DNA of 37,463 nucleotides, taken from Candidatus Poribacteria bacterium (GTDB lineage: Bacteria; Poribacteria; WGA-4E; WGA-3G). The notes below the pieces were generated by a model. The model was not told the DNA's origin. It did no database searches and saw only the letters and a list, made by a program, of their open reading frames with translations. The DNA lies in NCBI GenBank assembly GCA_026713385.1, contig JAPOOP010000325.1, positions 1 through 37,463 of the forward strand, read 5' to 3'. Position 1 is the stretch's first letter. The number at the start of each line of letters is the position of its first letter. Positions 16,289 to 24,577 of this stretch are shown in pieces. The translations under genes and the position numbers were made by a program.

Positions 16289-16298
16289 TGTGATTCTC
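16274..16298. repeat. 25-bp direct repeat, right copy
   Basis: Covers the ribosome-binding region, ATG and first codons (Met-Pro-Tyr-Ser-Asp) of the small acidic gene. Identical to 15617-15641, so the two copies bracket the protease and most of its partner (about 630 bp between). Confidence 0.95.
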
Positions 16299-16344
16299 CT
16301 TTTAAGTGATTTTAGAATACCACTCCGTTGTCCTATTTTTCTCA

Positions 16345-18159
16345 CTATTTCGTAACACCAATGGCTTCAAGCTGTGCGATCTCTTTCATCCATGATTCTC
16401 GAACCTCAGCGGAATAGTCACCGGGGAGTAGAGATTTTCGTGTGCAGTTGACGAGGGCTTGCAAGGTTTGATAGTGTCGAATCGGACCGATATTCGGTAG
16501 GATGCGGTCTTCTGCGACAGCGATGATTTCATCGAGTGTCAGTTTGTCTTGCTTGATGAGACTGGCGGCTTCCAAATCGGAACGTAGCGATGCGAAACTC
16601 GCCGCAGAATAGTCTTCTGTCAGTTTCACAAGTCGTTCGATGGTATCTTCCGAGAGCGCATCGGGAAGAACTTTGGCGAGCGTCCAGCGGAGGAACGCCT
16701 CACGATCCTCACCCTTCGGATCAAGCACCGGGATCACCATATCCCCGACTCTACCTTCTCGTCGTAGGTCGGGAGAGAGATGATAGATCCGAGCAGTCAT
16801 GAGGAGCCAGGTGATATTGCCACGAAGTTGCGGATCGGACATCATTGCTTGTATCTTTCCTGTCAAACGTCGTTCTGTGCTGTGTGCGTCTGTCCCGACA
16901 TTACCGAATTGGGTGTCCGCTTCGTCAACGAAGATGAGCACCTTCACAAGAGCCATCAGTAATCGTCGGAGTCGTTCAAAAATGACATCTGTCTGTCCGA
17001 ACCACATACTCCGGATGTTCTTGAGGACGAGCACAGGGATATCGAGTTCACCAGCGAGTCCCTCGAAAATGAACGTTTTTCCGCTACCAATGGGACCGCA
17101 GACGCTCATACCGGCGATCGCGTCGGGACCGGTTGAGGTGACGCGCGGAATCAATTGCGTCTTCAGAAAATCCACTAATTTTTGGTTGCCAATGATGTCC
17201 TTGAGACTGTGTGCAGGCTTTTTAAACTCTACGACATCATCGCCTAACTGCCCTTGGATGAATTCGGACACTTTATTGATGACATCCTCAGGTTGCAATT
17301 TCTCACCGGAATAACGCGCGGTAAGGAGCATCTGTCGCAGTGCCTGTATGGATAAACCTGCTGTGAGCATTGCGAGTTGGGCTTGCGTGCCCCAAAGGTT
17401 TAGCGGTTTTTCCACCAGTTTCGGTGTGTTGTTAAACCATGAGATGAAATGCTGACGCTCCTCCATCCCCGGTGCCGGTATTTCGACGGTGATAACCTGT
17501 GGCAGCCTTGTAATTCGAGAGTTCACGAGACTCGCTGATTCAGCGATGAAGATGACGGTGTCGTTCCCGTCCATAAAACTGGAGTCCGAAATCCAATCTT
17601 GAACGATGCTGACCCGGTGTCTGTCCTGTAGCGACAAACTCCGAATTTCGCCTTCCGGTAGCAACATGTCCGTTGCTTCAATCAGGATTATCAATTTTTC
17701 CGATAGTAGTTTTTCACCCTGCGCGTCTGTGGTGCGAGAGAGTAAGCAGAACTGCCGTAGGAGTTCAAGTGCCAACGTTGGACTGCCGATTGCATCGTTC
17801 ATGTACTGCGTGAAAGAGGTATCTGCAGGTTCATCGACTTCTGTAGAGGGCGTGCGTTGAACGACTGCCGGTGTTGGACGAGGGGTGCCGACGCTGGCAT
17901 TTATGTCGACGTTCGCCTCTGTTGAGCCTCGCCATAGATTGAACGCACGCTTAACTTTTTCGCGCTCAGTCTCTTTTGAAAATCGGATGGGTCCATTGAG
18001 TTCGTAAACTATTAAGATGAACCCTGGAATGTCCCAGCTCTGCGTCAAGAAGGAGACGAGTGGAATATAATCCGTGTTATCTCCGTCTCGGACGAAGAAG
18101 AGATCGTGGATATTTCCAGATAGGACGAGGCTACGAGAGGTACCCGAATTGATGAGCAT
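16345..18159 (-). CDS. Tandem AAA ATPase with a Vps4-like pore loop, associated with PspA
   Basis: 604 residues. Residues 1-290 look like a degenerate AAA domain: SLVLSGNIHDLFF at the start, a Walker-B-like LIILIEATD (156-164) and TVIFIAES (201-208), but no GxxxxGKT. Residues 315-560 form an active AAA domain: Walker A GPIGSGKT 355-362, Walker B VLIFVDEAD 407-415, sensor-1 region WLLMTAR 451-457, and arginine-finger-type DLRREGR 464-470. The segment RSMWFGQTD (383-391) aligns with the aromatic pore loop SKWMGESE of Vps4/katanin ATPases, which grips substrate polypeptides. A linker at 80-115 is Thr/Pro-rich. It lies 112 bases downstream of pspA on the same strand. Inference: it remodels the PspA (ESCRT-III-like) polymer as Vps4 does for eukaryotic ESCRT-III. 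The ATG lacks a strong Shine-Dalgarno, so a slightly earlier non-ATG start is possible. Confidence 0.85.
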   Translation of the reverse strand: MLINSGTSRSLVLSGNIHDLFFVRDGDNTDYIPLVSFLTQSWDIPGFILIVYELNGPIRFSKETEREKVKRAFNLWRGSTEANVDINASVGTPRPTPAVVQRTPSTEVDEPADTSFTQYMNDAIGSPTLALELLRQFCLLSRTTDAQGEKLLSEKLIILIEATDMLLPEGEIRSLSLQDRHRVSIVQDWISDSSFMDGNDTVIFIAESASLVNSRITRLPQVITVEIPAPGMEERQHFISWFNNTPKLVEKPLNLWGTQAQLAMLTAGLSIQALRQMLLTARYSGEKLQPEDVINKVSEFIQGQLGDDVVEFKKPAHSLKDIIGNQKLVDFLKTQLIPRVTSTGPDAIAGMSVCGPIGSGKTFIFEGLAGELDIPVLVLKNIRSMWFGQTDVIFERLRRLLMALVKVLIFVDEADTQFGNVGTDAHSTERRLTGKIQAMMSDPQLRGNITWLLMTARIYHLSPDLRREGRVGDMVIPVLDPKGEDREAFLRWTLAKVLPDALSEDTIERLVKLTEDYSAASFASLRSDLEAASLIKQDKLTLDEIIAVAEDRILPNIGPIRHYQTLQALVNCTRKSLLPGDYSAEVRESWMKEIAQLEAIGVTK

Positions 18160-18271
18160 TCCGGCTTCTTTCCGGAATGTATAGGTTGGACTTTTAACGG
18201 CTATGGCTCATCGCCCCCTTCTGTTCGAGGTGACGCAACTGCGCGTGAGTTACTGCGTTTTTTGTGGCGCG

Positions 18272-19108
18272 TTATACCGGCAATTCAGAGTCGGAATCGG
18301 TAGTCTTCTTGGTAGAGTCCGTTTCTGTTTTTGCGTCAGTCTGCTGTGCTCCGAAAATTAAGGTGTCAAATTCGTCATTGGTAGCAGAGGAACGCGCTGC
18401 AGTGAGGAATTCTTCCTCTTCGCTTTTTGAATCCGTTCCAGCCAATTCCTGTGCAACTGTTGAACGCGCTTTCGCTTTCTCACGTATTTCGCGCATCCGA
18501 CCCAATTCGGCAGAAGTGCCGTCCATGCTAATACCGGAGAGCATATCGGCGATTTCCTCTTGCTCTCGTGCCGTAATCAGATCCGCAACTGCCTCAGACT
18601 GCTCGGACTTAATCTTATCTAAATCGCGATGCAGACTGGTAATCTGAAGTTTATGCGACTCAATATCAGTTTGCGCACCTTCAATCTCGTTTTCGAGTTC
18701 CGTAATGCGACCGCTTTTCTCCGTCAAGTTGGAATTGAAGTCTTGATAAGCAGTGACGCATCGGGTGTATTCACCGTGCACCTTGATTTCTTCCTGTGAT
18801 AGTCCGTCGCCTTGTAATTGGGCAGCGGTCTGCTGTGCCTTGGCGATTGCTCCTGATTTAAGTTCTTCGAGTCGCTCGACTTCGTCGGTAAGGCTTTTAA
18901 CCGCAGATCTTTTCTGTTCAACGAGTGCGATCAGTTGCCCGATCGCGGCCTTGTAGCGTTGGATATTCCCCTTTTTGTCGTTGATGATGTCTTCGTAAGC
19001 CCCTCTGACGGCTTCGGGGTTTTCCATCATTTTATCCGCGGATTCGTGTGCCTTTCCTGACAGTGTATACCAGATACCTTTAAAAAATCGTGTGAATCCA
19101 TTTGCCAT
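18272..19108 (-). CDS. pspA: PspA/IM30 (Vipp1)-family membrane-remodelling protein
   Basis: 278 residues. It starts with an amphipathic segment (MANGFTRFFKGIWYTLSGKAH) followed by a long charged coiled coil (about residues 35-215) with the PspA-type pattern: NPEAVRGAYEDIINDKKGNI, IGQLIALVEQKRSAVKSL, ALKSGAIAKAQQ-like heptads, and a C-terminal helix NSxIAxMLSG equivalent (EIADMLSGISMDG). The final 60 residues are acidic and low-complexity, ending DSDSELPV. PspA/IM30 proteins belong to the ESCRT-III superfamily and polymerise on stressed inner membranes. AGGAGAAAC sits before the ATG. The next gene in the same direction is a AAA ATPase. Divergent on the other side is a membrane metalloprotease. 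The classical PspBC/PspF partners are absent. Confidence 0.82.
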   Translation of the reverse strand: MANGFTRFFKGIWYTLSGKAHESADKMMENPEAVRGAYEDIINDKKGNIQRYKAAIGQLIALVEQKRSAVKSLTDEVERLEELKSGAIAKAQQTAAQLQGDGLSQEEIKVHGEYTRCVTAYQDFNSNLTEKSGRITELENEIEGAQTDIESHKLQITSLHRDLDKIKSEQSEAVADLITAREQEEIADMLSGISMDGTSAELGRMREIREKAKARSTVAQELAGTDSKSEEEEFLTAARSSATNDEFDTLIFGAQQTDAKTETDSTKKTTDSDSELPV

Positions 19109-19619
19109 TGTCGTTTCTCCTGTTGAGCGTGCGCATTAGCAGCGCAGTCTTCCTGTATTGATTTGCGAGTTATGCAGGTGCCTTCTGCGGTTTTCCACCG
19201 CGTCCAGACACTCATAATACGGTAGTTTAACATATTTTCTCTAAAACTGCAAGAAAATTCTATAATCCAGTTTATTTAATAGTAAGTCTACAATTCACAA
19301 TACATTGGCAGGGAATTAATTTGGAGACAATAGGAAACCGGATGGCTCTGTTTAGGTTTAGCGTTGGGTCCGAGAGATACCATTTTTTGAAGAGAGCTGA
19401 GGGCGTTGGCAACTAAACCTGAAAAATAGTAGTCAATAGATAAATAAAGGCATTCAGTTTTCGGTTTCCTGTATCGGTAAACCGAATGTCGCGACTGAGA
19501 GGTGTTTCCTCAGGATTCGGAGATCGCTCCTACAAGAGGAATGCGCGTGGAATTCTGCTTGACACAGAGGAGATATCTCAATAAAATAGACACTAAATAC
19601 GATTGTCGATTTTTTAGAG
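19109..19619. other. Divergent intergenic region between pspA and the membrane protease gene
   Basis: No gene seen in 511 bases. It contains an inverted repeat GGTTTAG (about 19357-19363) / CTAAACC (19413-19419), a CTTGTAGGAGCGA block on the minus strand (about 19523-19535), and near 19559-19587 a strong rightward promoter. Leftward, toward pspA, TTGCAG-17 bases-TAAACT around 19222-19250 is a weak promoter candidate. No sigma-54 (GG-N10-GC) site of the enterobacterial pspA type was obvious. Confidence 0.6.
19559..19587 (+). promoter_or_regulatory. Near-consensus sigma-70 promoter with a palindrome in the spacer
   Basis: TTGACA (19559-19564), a 17-base spacer, TAAAAT (19582-19587). The -35 is perfect and the -10 matches 5 of 6. 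The spacer holds the perfect palindrome GAGATATCTC (19570-19579), a possible operator. The predicted transcript starts about 25 bases before the ATG at 19620, which supports that start. Confidence 0.75.
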
Positions 19620-22031
19620 ATGCCTATAATACTTACGGTTCACAGGACATTTTCATATTGGTTATGGTTCATGGCATTCGGTGTATTGGCACTGGTACTT
19701 GCCGATGTCCCGTTGTTTAATATTCTTGCTTTTGAGTTTTGCGCCGTAATGGCACTGAGTATCTCTTTCGTAGGTGCACACGTAACACTGACAGTGTTGC
19801 GGCAGATGAAACGGAAGCCCGATGTGCTTACGGGTTCACCGAGACAAATTGTCATGCGGTGTTTTTGGGAGGCACTGATATTCAACGTGGGTTTGTTGGG
19901 ACTCCCACTCGGTATCATTCTGCTGAATGCGTTTCGCGTTGAAAATTGTAACTTCGGTGAAGGTTTCCTCTTCTTTATTCTTTTATCCGTAATTAGTTGT
20001 GTGTACACAACGGCGGCAGGCGTGTTTTTCGGGTTCTGGATTAAAAAACGATGGTTGGCATATCTTGCCTATCTTGGTTACCTTTTTGTTTCTTGTATTC
20101 CGGTGGTTGTCAATCTAATATTTCATCCACCCGTGTTTGCATATCACGCTACATTCGGATATTTTCCTGGACCGATTTATGATTTCGTCATTCCGATAAC
20201 AAATACACTGCTGATTGCAAGGGCGGAAACGCTGTTGTGGGCATTGCTGTTTTTGGGACTTACTATCAATTTATGTGAAGTGAGTAGGGATACAGGATTA
20301 ATGCCACAGTTGAGGTGGCGTAAACTTTTCGATCCGCTCGCAGGACGTGTAGGGTTGTATCTGTTGGTCATCGGTTTGCTTAGCTTCCAACTTTATGCAG
20401 GGGCATTAGGAATACGACCGACACGCGACGATATTGCACGCCAACTCGGAGGCTTGCGTGAAACGGCGCATTTTGAAATCTTCTACGCACGTGAACTGGA
20501 AGCGGAAATTGAACGAATTGTTGAAGATTGTGAGTTTCAGTACTCGCAATTGTCTGAGTATCTCGATCCTGATGGCACGATGCAATCTCGAAAGGTCCGT
20601 GCGTATATCTATGCATCTCCTGAACAGAAAAAGCGATTGATTGGTGCACGCGGCACATCTGTTGAAGACCCGTTCGGACATGGGTTTCACATTCACGCGC
20701 AGGGGTTTCCACATCCTGTCCTGAAACATGAGTTGGCACATGTTTTTACTGTGCCGTGGTCCCCAGTGAAAGTGAGTCTGAAGATAGGGCTTCACGAAGG
20801 AATTGCGGTTGCCGCTGATTGGGATGAAGGTAAGCTTACGGGGCACCAGTGGACAAAAGCGATGCGTCAGATGGAGATCGCGCCGCCGTTGTCAAGTGTC
20901 ATGGGGCTTGGATTTTGGGGGCGTGCTGGTTCGCAGAGTTATCTGTTGGCTGGCTCTTTCGTCCGGTTTCTTGTTGATACCTACGGTATAGACAAATTTA
21001 AGGGGGCATTTCCGACCGGCAATTTTGTGAAACACTACGCAAAGGACCTGCTTGCTTTGGAAGCCGAATGGATTAAATTTTTGGAGACTGTTCCATTGCG
21101 AGACGATGATGTGGCTTACGCGACATACCGTTTGAAACGGCAGAGTGTTTTTGAACAGGTCTGTGCCCACGAAATGGCAGCATTGCGGGATACCGCTTGG
21201 CAGGCATATTACCGTAAAAATTTTACCACTGCTATGGAAACCTTTGAGGTGATGCTGTCTGATGAACCTGACAATTTGAGCACGTTGTGGGGTTTGATGT
21301 ACACCGCATATCGGATGCTGGATTATGATAAAGCATTATCGTTAGCAACCCGTATTGCCAACAAGGGAGACACGAGGTTCAGCCCAGAGGCGATGTTATT
21401 GAAGGGCGACATTTATTGGCTGAGAGGTGAATATGAACAGGCGATAAATGCATACACAGCGGTTGAAACAGAGCATGAAACAATTGAGCGACGACGAATC
21501 AAGCGGATGGCAGCACTCTCTTATCCCGATGTAGTTCCTGTCGGATGGAATACCCAGTTGAGCGGAATAGTGCGAGAAAATAGGTCTCTACGTGAGTTAC
21601 TCCGTGTGGTGTTAGTCGAGCCCAAAGATTCTGGGGAGAAAATGGCGTATCTATTGATGTGTATGCAAACGGAACCTGATATGTGGTTGGCACATCTCTT
21701 AGCGGGGGAATTGCTTCATGGAGAAGGAGCGCGGCAAAGTAGTAATCAGTATCTGCACCAGGCGGTCGTGCTCTTGGAGAAGGCACAGGCATCGGATAAG
21801 GGTTTCCCGGGGACACCATTGTTAGTGCAATTGACACCGCAACAACACCAAAATCTTGCGTTAGAGGCATGGAGAACGATGGGCATCAATGCATATCATC
21901 AGAGAGATTATGTGAATGCGACAGAGGCGTTCTCCAGGATAGCAGAAGACGAAATATTACCTCTGGGGACCACACTAAAAGCGGAAGAGTGGAAACAAAG
22001 GTGTCAGTGGGCGCAAAACCGAACACCGTGA
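19620..22031 (+). CDS. Multi-pass membrane gluzincin metalloprotease with C-terminal TPR-like repeats
   Basis: 803 residues. Residues 10-260 hold about eight hydrophobic segments. The next domain has the zinc-protease site H370-E-L-A-H374 with a downstream Glu ligand at E393 in LHEGIAVAAD, spacing typical of gluzincins (MA-like peptidases); GSQSYLLAGSFVRFLVDTYG (core SYLLAGSFVRFL) is also common in that group. From about residue 520 the sequence is helical-repeat/TPR-like (TAWQAYYRKNFTTAMETFEV, AMLLKGDIYWLRGEYEQAI). It is probably anchored in the inner membrane with the protease domain outside (inference). It reads divergently from pspA, suggesting an envelope-stress connection. The substrate is unknown. 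A strong promoter lies immediately upstream. Confidence 0.85.
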   Translation: MPIILTVHRTFSYWLWFMAFGVLALVLADVPLFNILAFEFCAVMALSISFVGAHVTLTVLRQMKRKPDVLTGSPRQIVMRCFWEALIFNVGLLGLPLGIILLNAFRVENCNFGEGFLFFILLSVISCVYTTAAGVFFGFWIKKRWLAYLAYLGYLFVSCIPVVVNLIFHPPVFAYHATFGYFPGPIYDFVIPITNTLLIARAETLLWALLFLGLTINLCEVSRDTGLMPQLRWRKLFDPLAGRVGLYLLVIGLLSFQLYAGALGIRPTRDDIARQLGGLRETAHFEIFYARELEAEIERIVEDCEFQYSQLSEYLDPDGTMQSRKVRAYIYASPEQKKRLIGARGTSVEDPFGHGFHIHAQGFPHPVLKHELAHVFTVPWSPVKVSLKIGLHEGIAVAADWDEGKLTGHQWTKAMRQMEIAPPLSSVMGLGFWGRAGSQSYLLAGSFVRFLVDTYGIDKFKGAFPTGNFVKHYAKDLLALEAEWIKFLETVPLRDDDVAYATYRLKRQSVFEQVCAHEMAALRDTAWQAYYRKNFTTAMETFEVMLSDEPDNLSTLWGLMYTAYRMLDYDKALSLATRIANKGDTRFSPEAMLLKGDIYWLRGEYEQAINAYTAVETEHETIERRRIKRMAALSYPDVVPVGWNTQLSGIVRENRSLRELLRVVLVEPKDSGEKMAYLLMCMQTEPDMWLAHLLAGELLHGEGARQSSNQYLHQAVVLLEKAQASDKGFPGTPLLVQLTPQQHQNLALEAWRTMGINAYHQRDYVNATEAFSRIAEDEILPLGTTLKAEEWKQRCQWAQNRTP

Positions 22032-22132
22032 ACTTTGTTAGTGTCTCTATCTGCGTTTTTGCGATGCTCACGAATGAGAAACCGTGTTGACTTACGGATT
22101 ATTTTCATAATATAATATAAGATGGCTATTGA

Positions 22133-22423
22133 AGTTTCCTTGCTGGACAACTCTGGCTATGGCACAGTGCTGGACCTGTGTCCATGGCAAGCAACACAGT
22201 ACCTGTGGAAGGTGTAGTGAGAGTGCAACTTGTATATACACCACCAGAGCATCGAAACAATCGGTACGTAAGCGCGTGCGTTGCCAGTCTCTCAAAGCAA
22301 ATTCGTGATGAAGAATATCGTTGTATTCTCTATACTGATTTAGGTAATCCGACTTCCAACTCCATCTATCGCCGAATAGGCTATCGTGCTGTTGCCGAAG
22401 CAATCCAATATCGATTTGAGTGA
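22133..22423 (+). pseudogene. 5'-truncated GNAT acetyltransferase remnant
   Basis: The readable frame from a GTG at 22178 gives 81 residues, and the same frame runs back to about 22133 (LAGQLWLWHSAGPVSMASN) before a TGA. The sequence matches the C-terminal half of a GNAT domain: VQLVYTPPEHRNNRYVSACV (acetyl-CoA motif A, with R/Q-x-x-G/A region degraded: RNNRYV in place of RGRGYA), CILYTDLGNPTSNSIYRRIG and YRAVAEAIQYRF. The N-terminal half is missing, and the pyrophosphate loop has lost its glycines. It is therefore most likely a decayed fragment and not active. Confidence 0.65.
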
Positions 22424-22469
22424 GTCTGCTGGTAAGCGGCTTTATTCTGTAAACTTATAAGGACTGACT

Positions 22470-24389
22470 ATGAAACTTTTTGTGCCGGGAAGAATTTGCC
22501 TGTTCGGAGAACACAGTGATTGGGCAGGTGGACACCGGCGAAGTAACGCAGAGCTCGAAAGGGGCAATACGTTAATAACAAGCACAAACCAAGGTGTATA
22601 CGCCGAGGTTAAACCGCATCCGAACCGTCTGATTTTGAAAACGACCCTCAGCGATGGCACCCGCCACGGTCCCTACAGTCTGCCTATGGAGCGAAGTGCT
22701 CTTCTCGCTGAAGCTGAAAAAGGCGGCTTTTTTAGTTATGCCGCTGGGGTCGCCTATGAAATTTTAACGAACTATCGGGTGCAAGGATTGGAAATCGACA
22801 ACTACCTCACGGATTTGCCTGTTAAGAAAGGACTATCTTCGAGTGCCGCTATCAGTGTTCTGGTGGCGCGTGCCTTCAACCGGACCTACGATCTTAAATT
22901 AACAACGCGCGGAGAAATGGAATATGCCTATCGAGGGGAAACTGCTACGCCTTCACGCTGTGGACGAATGGACCAAGGGTGTGCATACCAACGCCCTATC
23001 CTCATGACCTTCGACGGCGACCATATTGATGTAAAAGAGTTCAGTGTACCTCACGACATGTACCTTGTAATTGTCGATCTCGGTGCCAGTAAAGACACAC
23101 GACTTATACTGAGCCAATTAAATCACTGTTATCCATTTGCGGAGAACGAATTAGAAAAGAACGTGCAACACTATCTCGGTCCGTTGAGCGCAAAGATTAC
23201 GCAACTGGCGTATCAGGCACTTCGCGATGGCGATGCAGAGGCAGTCGGTAAACTCATGACGCGAGCGCAGACAGAGTTCGACAACCATTTAATACCTGCA
23301 TGCCCGTCACAATTGACAGCACCTGTTCTCCACAAAGTCCTGAATTATGAACCGATTCAACCGTATATCTGGGGTGGTAAAGGTGTCGGTTCGCAAGGCG
23401 ACGGTTCCGCCCAATTCATTGTAAAAGATGAAGAGAGTCAACAGCGGGTCATTGAGATTATCGAAGGGGATTTGCAAATGTCGTGTCTGAAACTGGTTAT
23501 TGAGGCGGGTAAACATGTCCGCAAAGCAGTTATTCCTGCCGCTGGCTTCGGAACGCGACTATTTCCAGCGTCAAAGGCGATGAAGAAGGAACTCTTTCCT
23601 GTGATTGACAAATCTGGACGCGCAAAACCAGCAATCATGGCTATCGTTGAGGAAGCGATCAACGCTGGTATTGAGGAGGTTTGTCTTATCGTGCAACCCG
23701 GAGATACCGGGCTTTTTGAATCATTTTTCAAAACGCCGCCGCGGATTGAACACTATAACAAACTCAGCAAGGAGAACCAGTCATATTGCGATGCTCTGCT
23801 GGAATTAGGGAGTCGAGTTACGTTCGTCACACAGGACGTTCAAGAGGGTTTCGGGCATGCTGTCTATTGTGCAAGAGAATGGGTTGGAAACGAACCGTTT
23901 CTGCTCATGCTCGGTGACCATCTCTACGGTTCTGATGAGGAAAAATGTTGTGCCCGACAGGTCGTAGAGGCTTATGAACAGGTAGGTCATAGTGTTGTCG
24001 GTCTCAAAGTTACACCGATTGAGCAGTTGTCGAACTTCGGTTGTGTCACCGGTACGTGGAGAGAGGAGAACTCCCTGCTTTCGCTAACGGAGATTTATGA
24101 AAAGCCGGATCCTGAGTATGCAATGGAACATTTGCACGTAGATGGGATGGATATAGACCAATTCTTGACGGTGTTCGGCATCTATGTACTTCAACCTCAG
24201 ATTTTCGATTTTCTGGAACGAAATATCACCCATAATCTTCGTGATCGAGGCGAATTTCAACTTACGTCCTGTTTAGACGAATTACGGAAGACGGATGGAT
24301 TTTCAGGATATATCGTCAAAGGGCGACGGTTTGACATCGGTCTTCCAGAGGAGTATCGTCAAACGGTTATTGATTTCATGGGAGCATAG
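22470..24389 (+). CDS. Bifunctional GHMP-type sugar kinase / UTP-sugar-1-phosphate nucleotidyltransferase fusion
   Basis: 639 residues, two full domains. The N-terminal 345 residues are a GHMP kinase: GRICLFGEHSDWAGG (7-21, galactokinase/glucuronokinase-like signature), the phosphate loop KKGLSSSAA (119-127) and GGKGVGSQGDGSAQF (302-316). The C-terminal domain from about 352 is a GalU-type nucleotidyltransferase: IPAAGFGTRLFPASKAMKKE (355-374), LMLGDHLYGS, FGIYVL and GRRFDIGLPEEYRQTV. The kinase would make a sugar 1-phosphate and the second half convert it to a UDP-sugar (or similar), a salvage route that channels the intermediate. The exact sugar (glucuronate, galactose or other) is inference. 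AAGGA precedes the ATG. No gene overlaps it. Both halves keep their core motifs. Confidence 0.87.
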   Translation: MKLFVPGRICLFGEHSDWAGGHRRSNAELERGNTLITSTNQGVYAEVKPHPNRLILKTTLSDGTRHGPYSLPMERSALLAEAEKGGFFSYAAGVAYEILTNYRVQGLEIDNYLTDLPVKKGLSSSAAISVLVARAFNRTYDLKLTTRGEMEYAYRGETATPSRCGRMDQGCAYQRPILMTFDGDHIDVKEFSVPHDMYLVIVDLGASKDTRLILSQLNHCYPFAENELEKNVQHYLGPLSAKITQLAYQALRDGDAEAVGKLMTRAQTEFDNHLIPACPSQLTAPVLHKVLNYEPIQPYIWGGKGVGSQGDGSAQFIVKDEESQQRVIEIIEGDLQMSCLKLVIEAGKHVRKAVIPAAGFGTRLFPASKAMKKELFPVIDKSGRAKPAIMAIVEEAINAGIEEVCLIVQPGDTGLFESFFKTPPRIEHYNKLSKENQSYCDALLELGSRVTFVTQDVQEGFGHAVYCAREWVGNEPFLLMLGDHLYGSDEEKCCARQVVEAYEQVGHSVVGLKVTPIEQLSNFGCVTGTWREENSLLSLTEIYEKPDPEYAMEHLHVDGMDIDQFLTVFGIYVLQPQIFDFLERNITHNLRDRGEFQLTSCLDELRKTDGFSGYIVKGRRFDIGLPEEYRQTVIDFMGA

Positions 24390-24430
24390 GCGAACTGATA
24401 CCCTTATAAGAATAGAACATTAAACCAAAG

Positions 24431-24577
24431 AGGTAGCCTGCAACAACGGCGCGGGTTTTGCTTGGGGTTTTTGATAGGGCGTTTCCCCAATTTCCTCAAA
24501 TTTCCCTTTCTTCAAGATTTGAGAAACCCGCATGATTGACATAACGACCGTTGTTTTTCCGCAAGGTAAAATTAAAA
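24431..24577 (+). repeat. Dispersed hairpin repeat, copy B
   Basis: Starts GGTAGCCTGCAACAACGGCG and ends CCGCAAGGTAAAATTAAAA (24559-24577). AACAACGG (24442-24449) can pair with CCGTTGTT (24548-24555), an outer stem. TTTTTGATAGGGCGTTTCC is shared with copy A. The final motif overlaps the TAA stop (24572-24574) of the minus-strand sensor gene. Confidence 0.8.

Noticed and set aside
16345-18159. AAA gene as a PspF-type sigma-54 activator
   Set aside because: There is no GAFTGA loop and no DNA-binding helix-turn-helix; the domain layout is tandem AAA instead.
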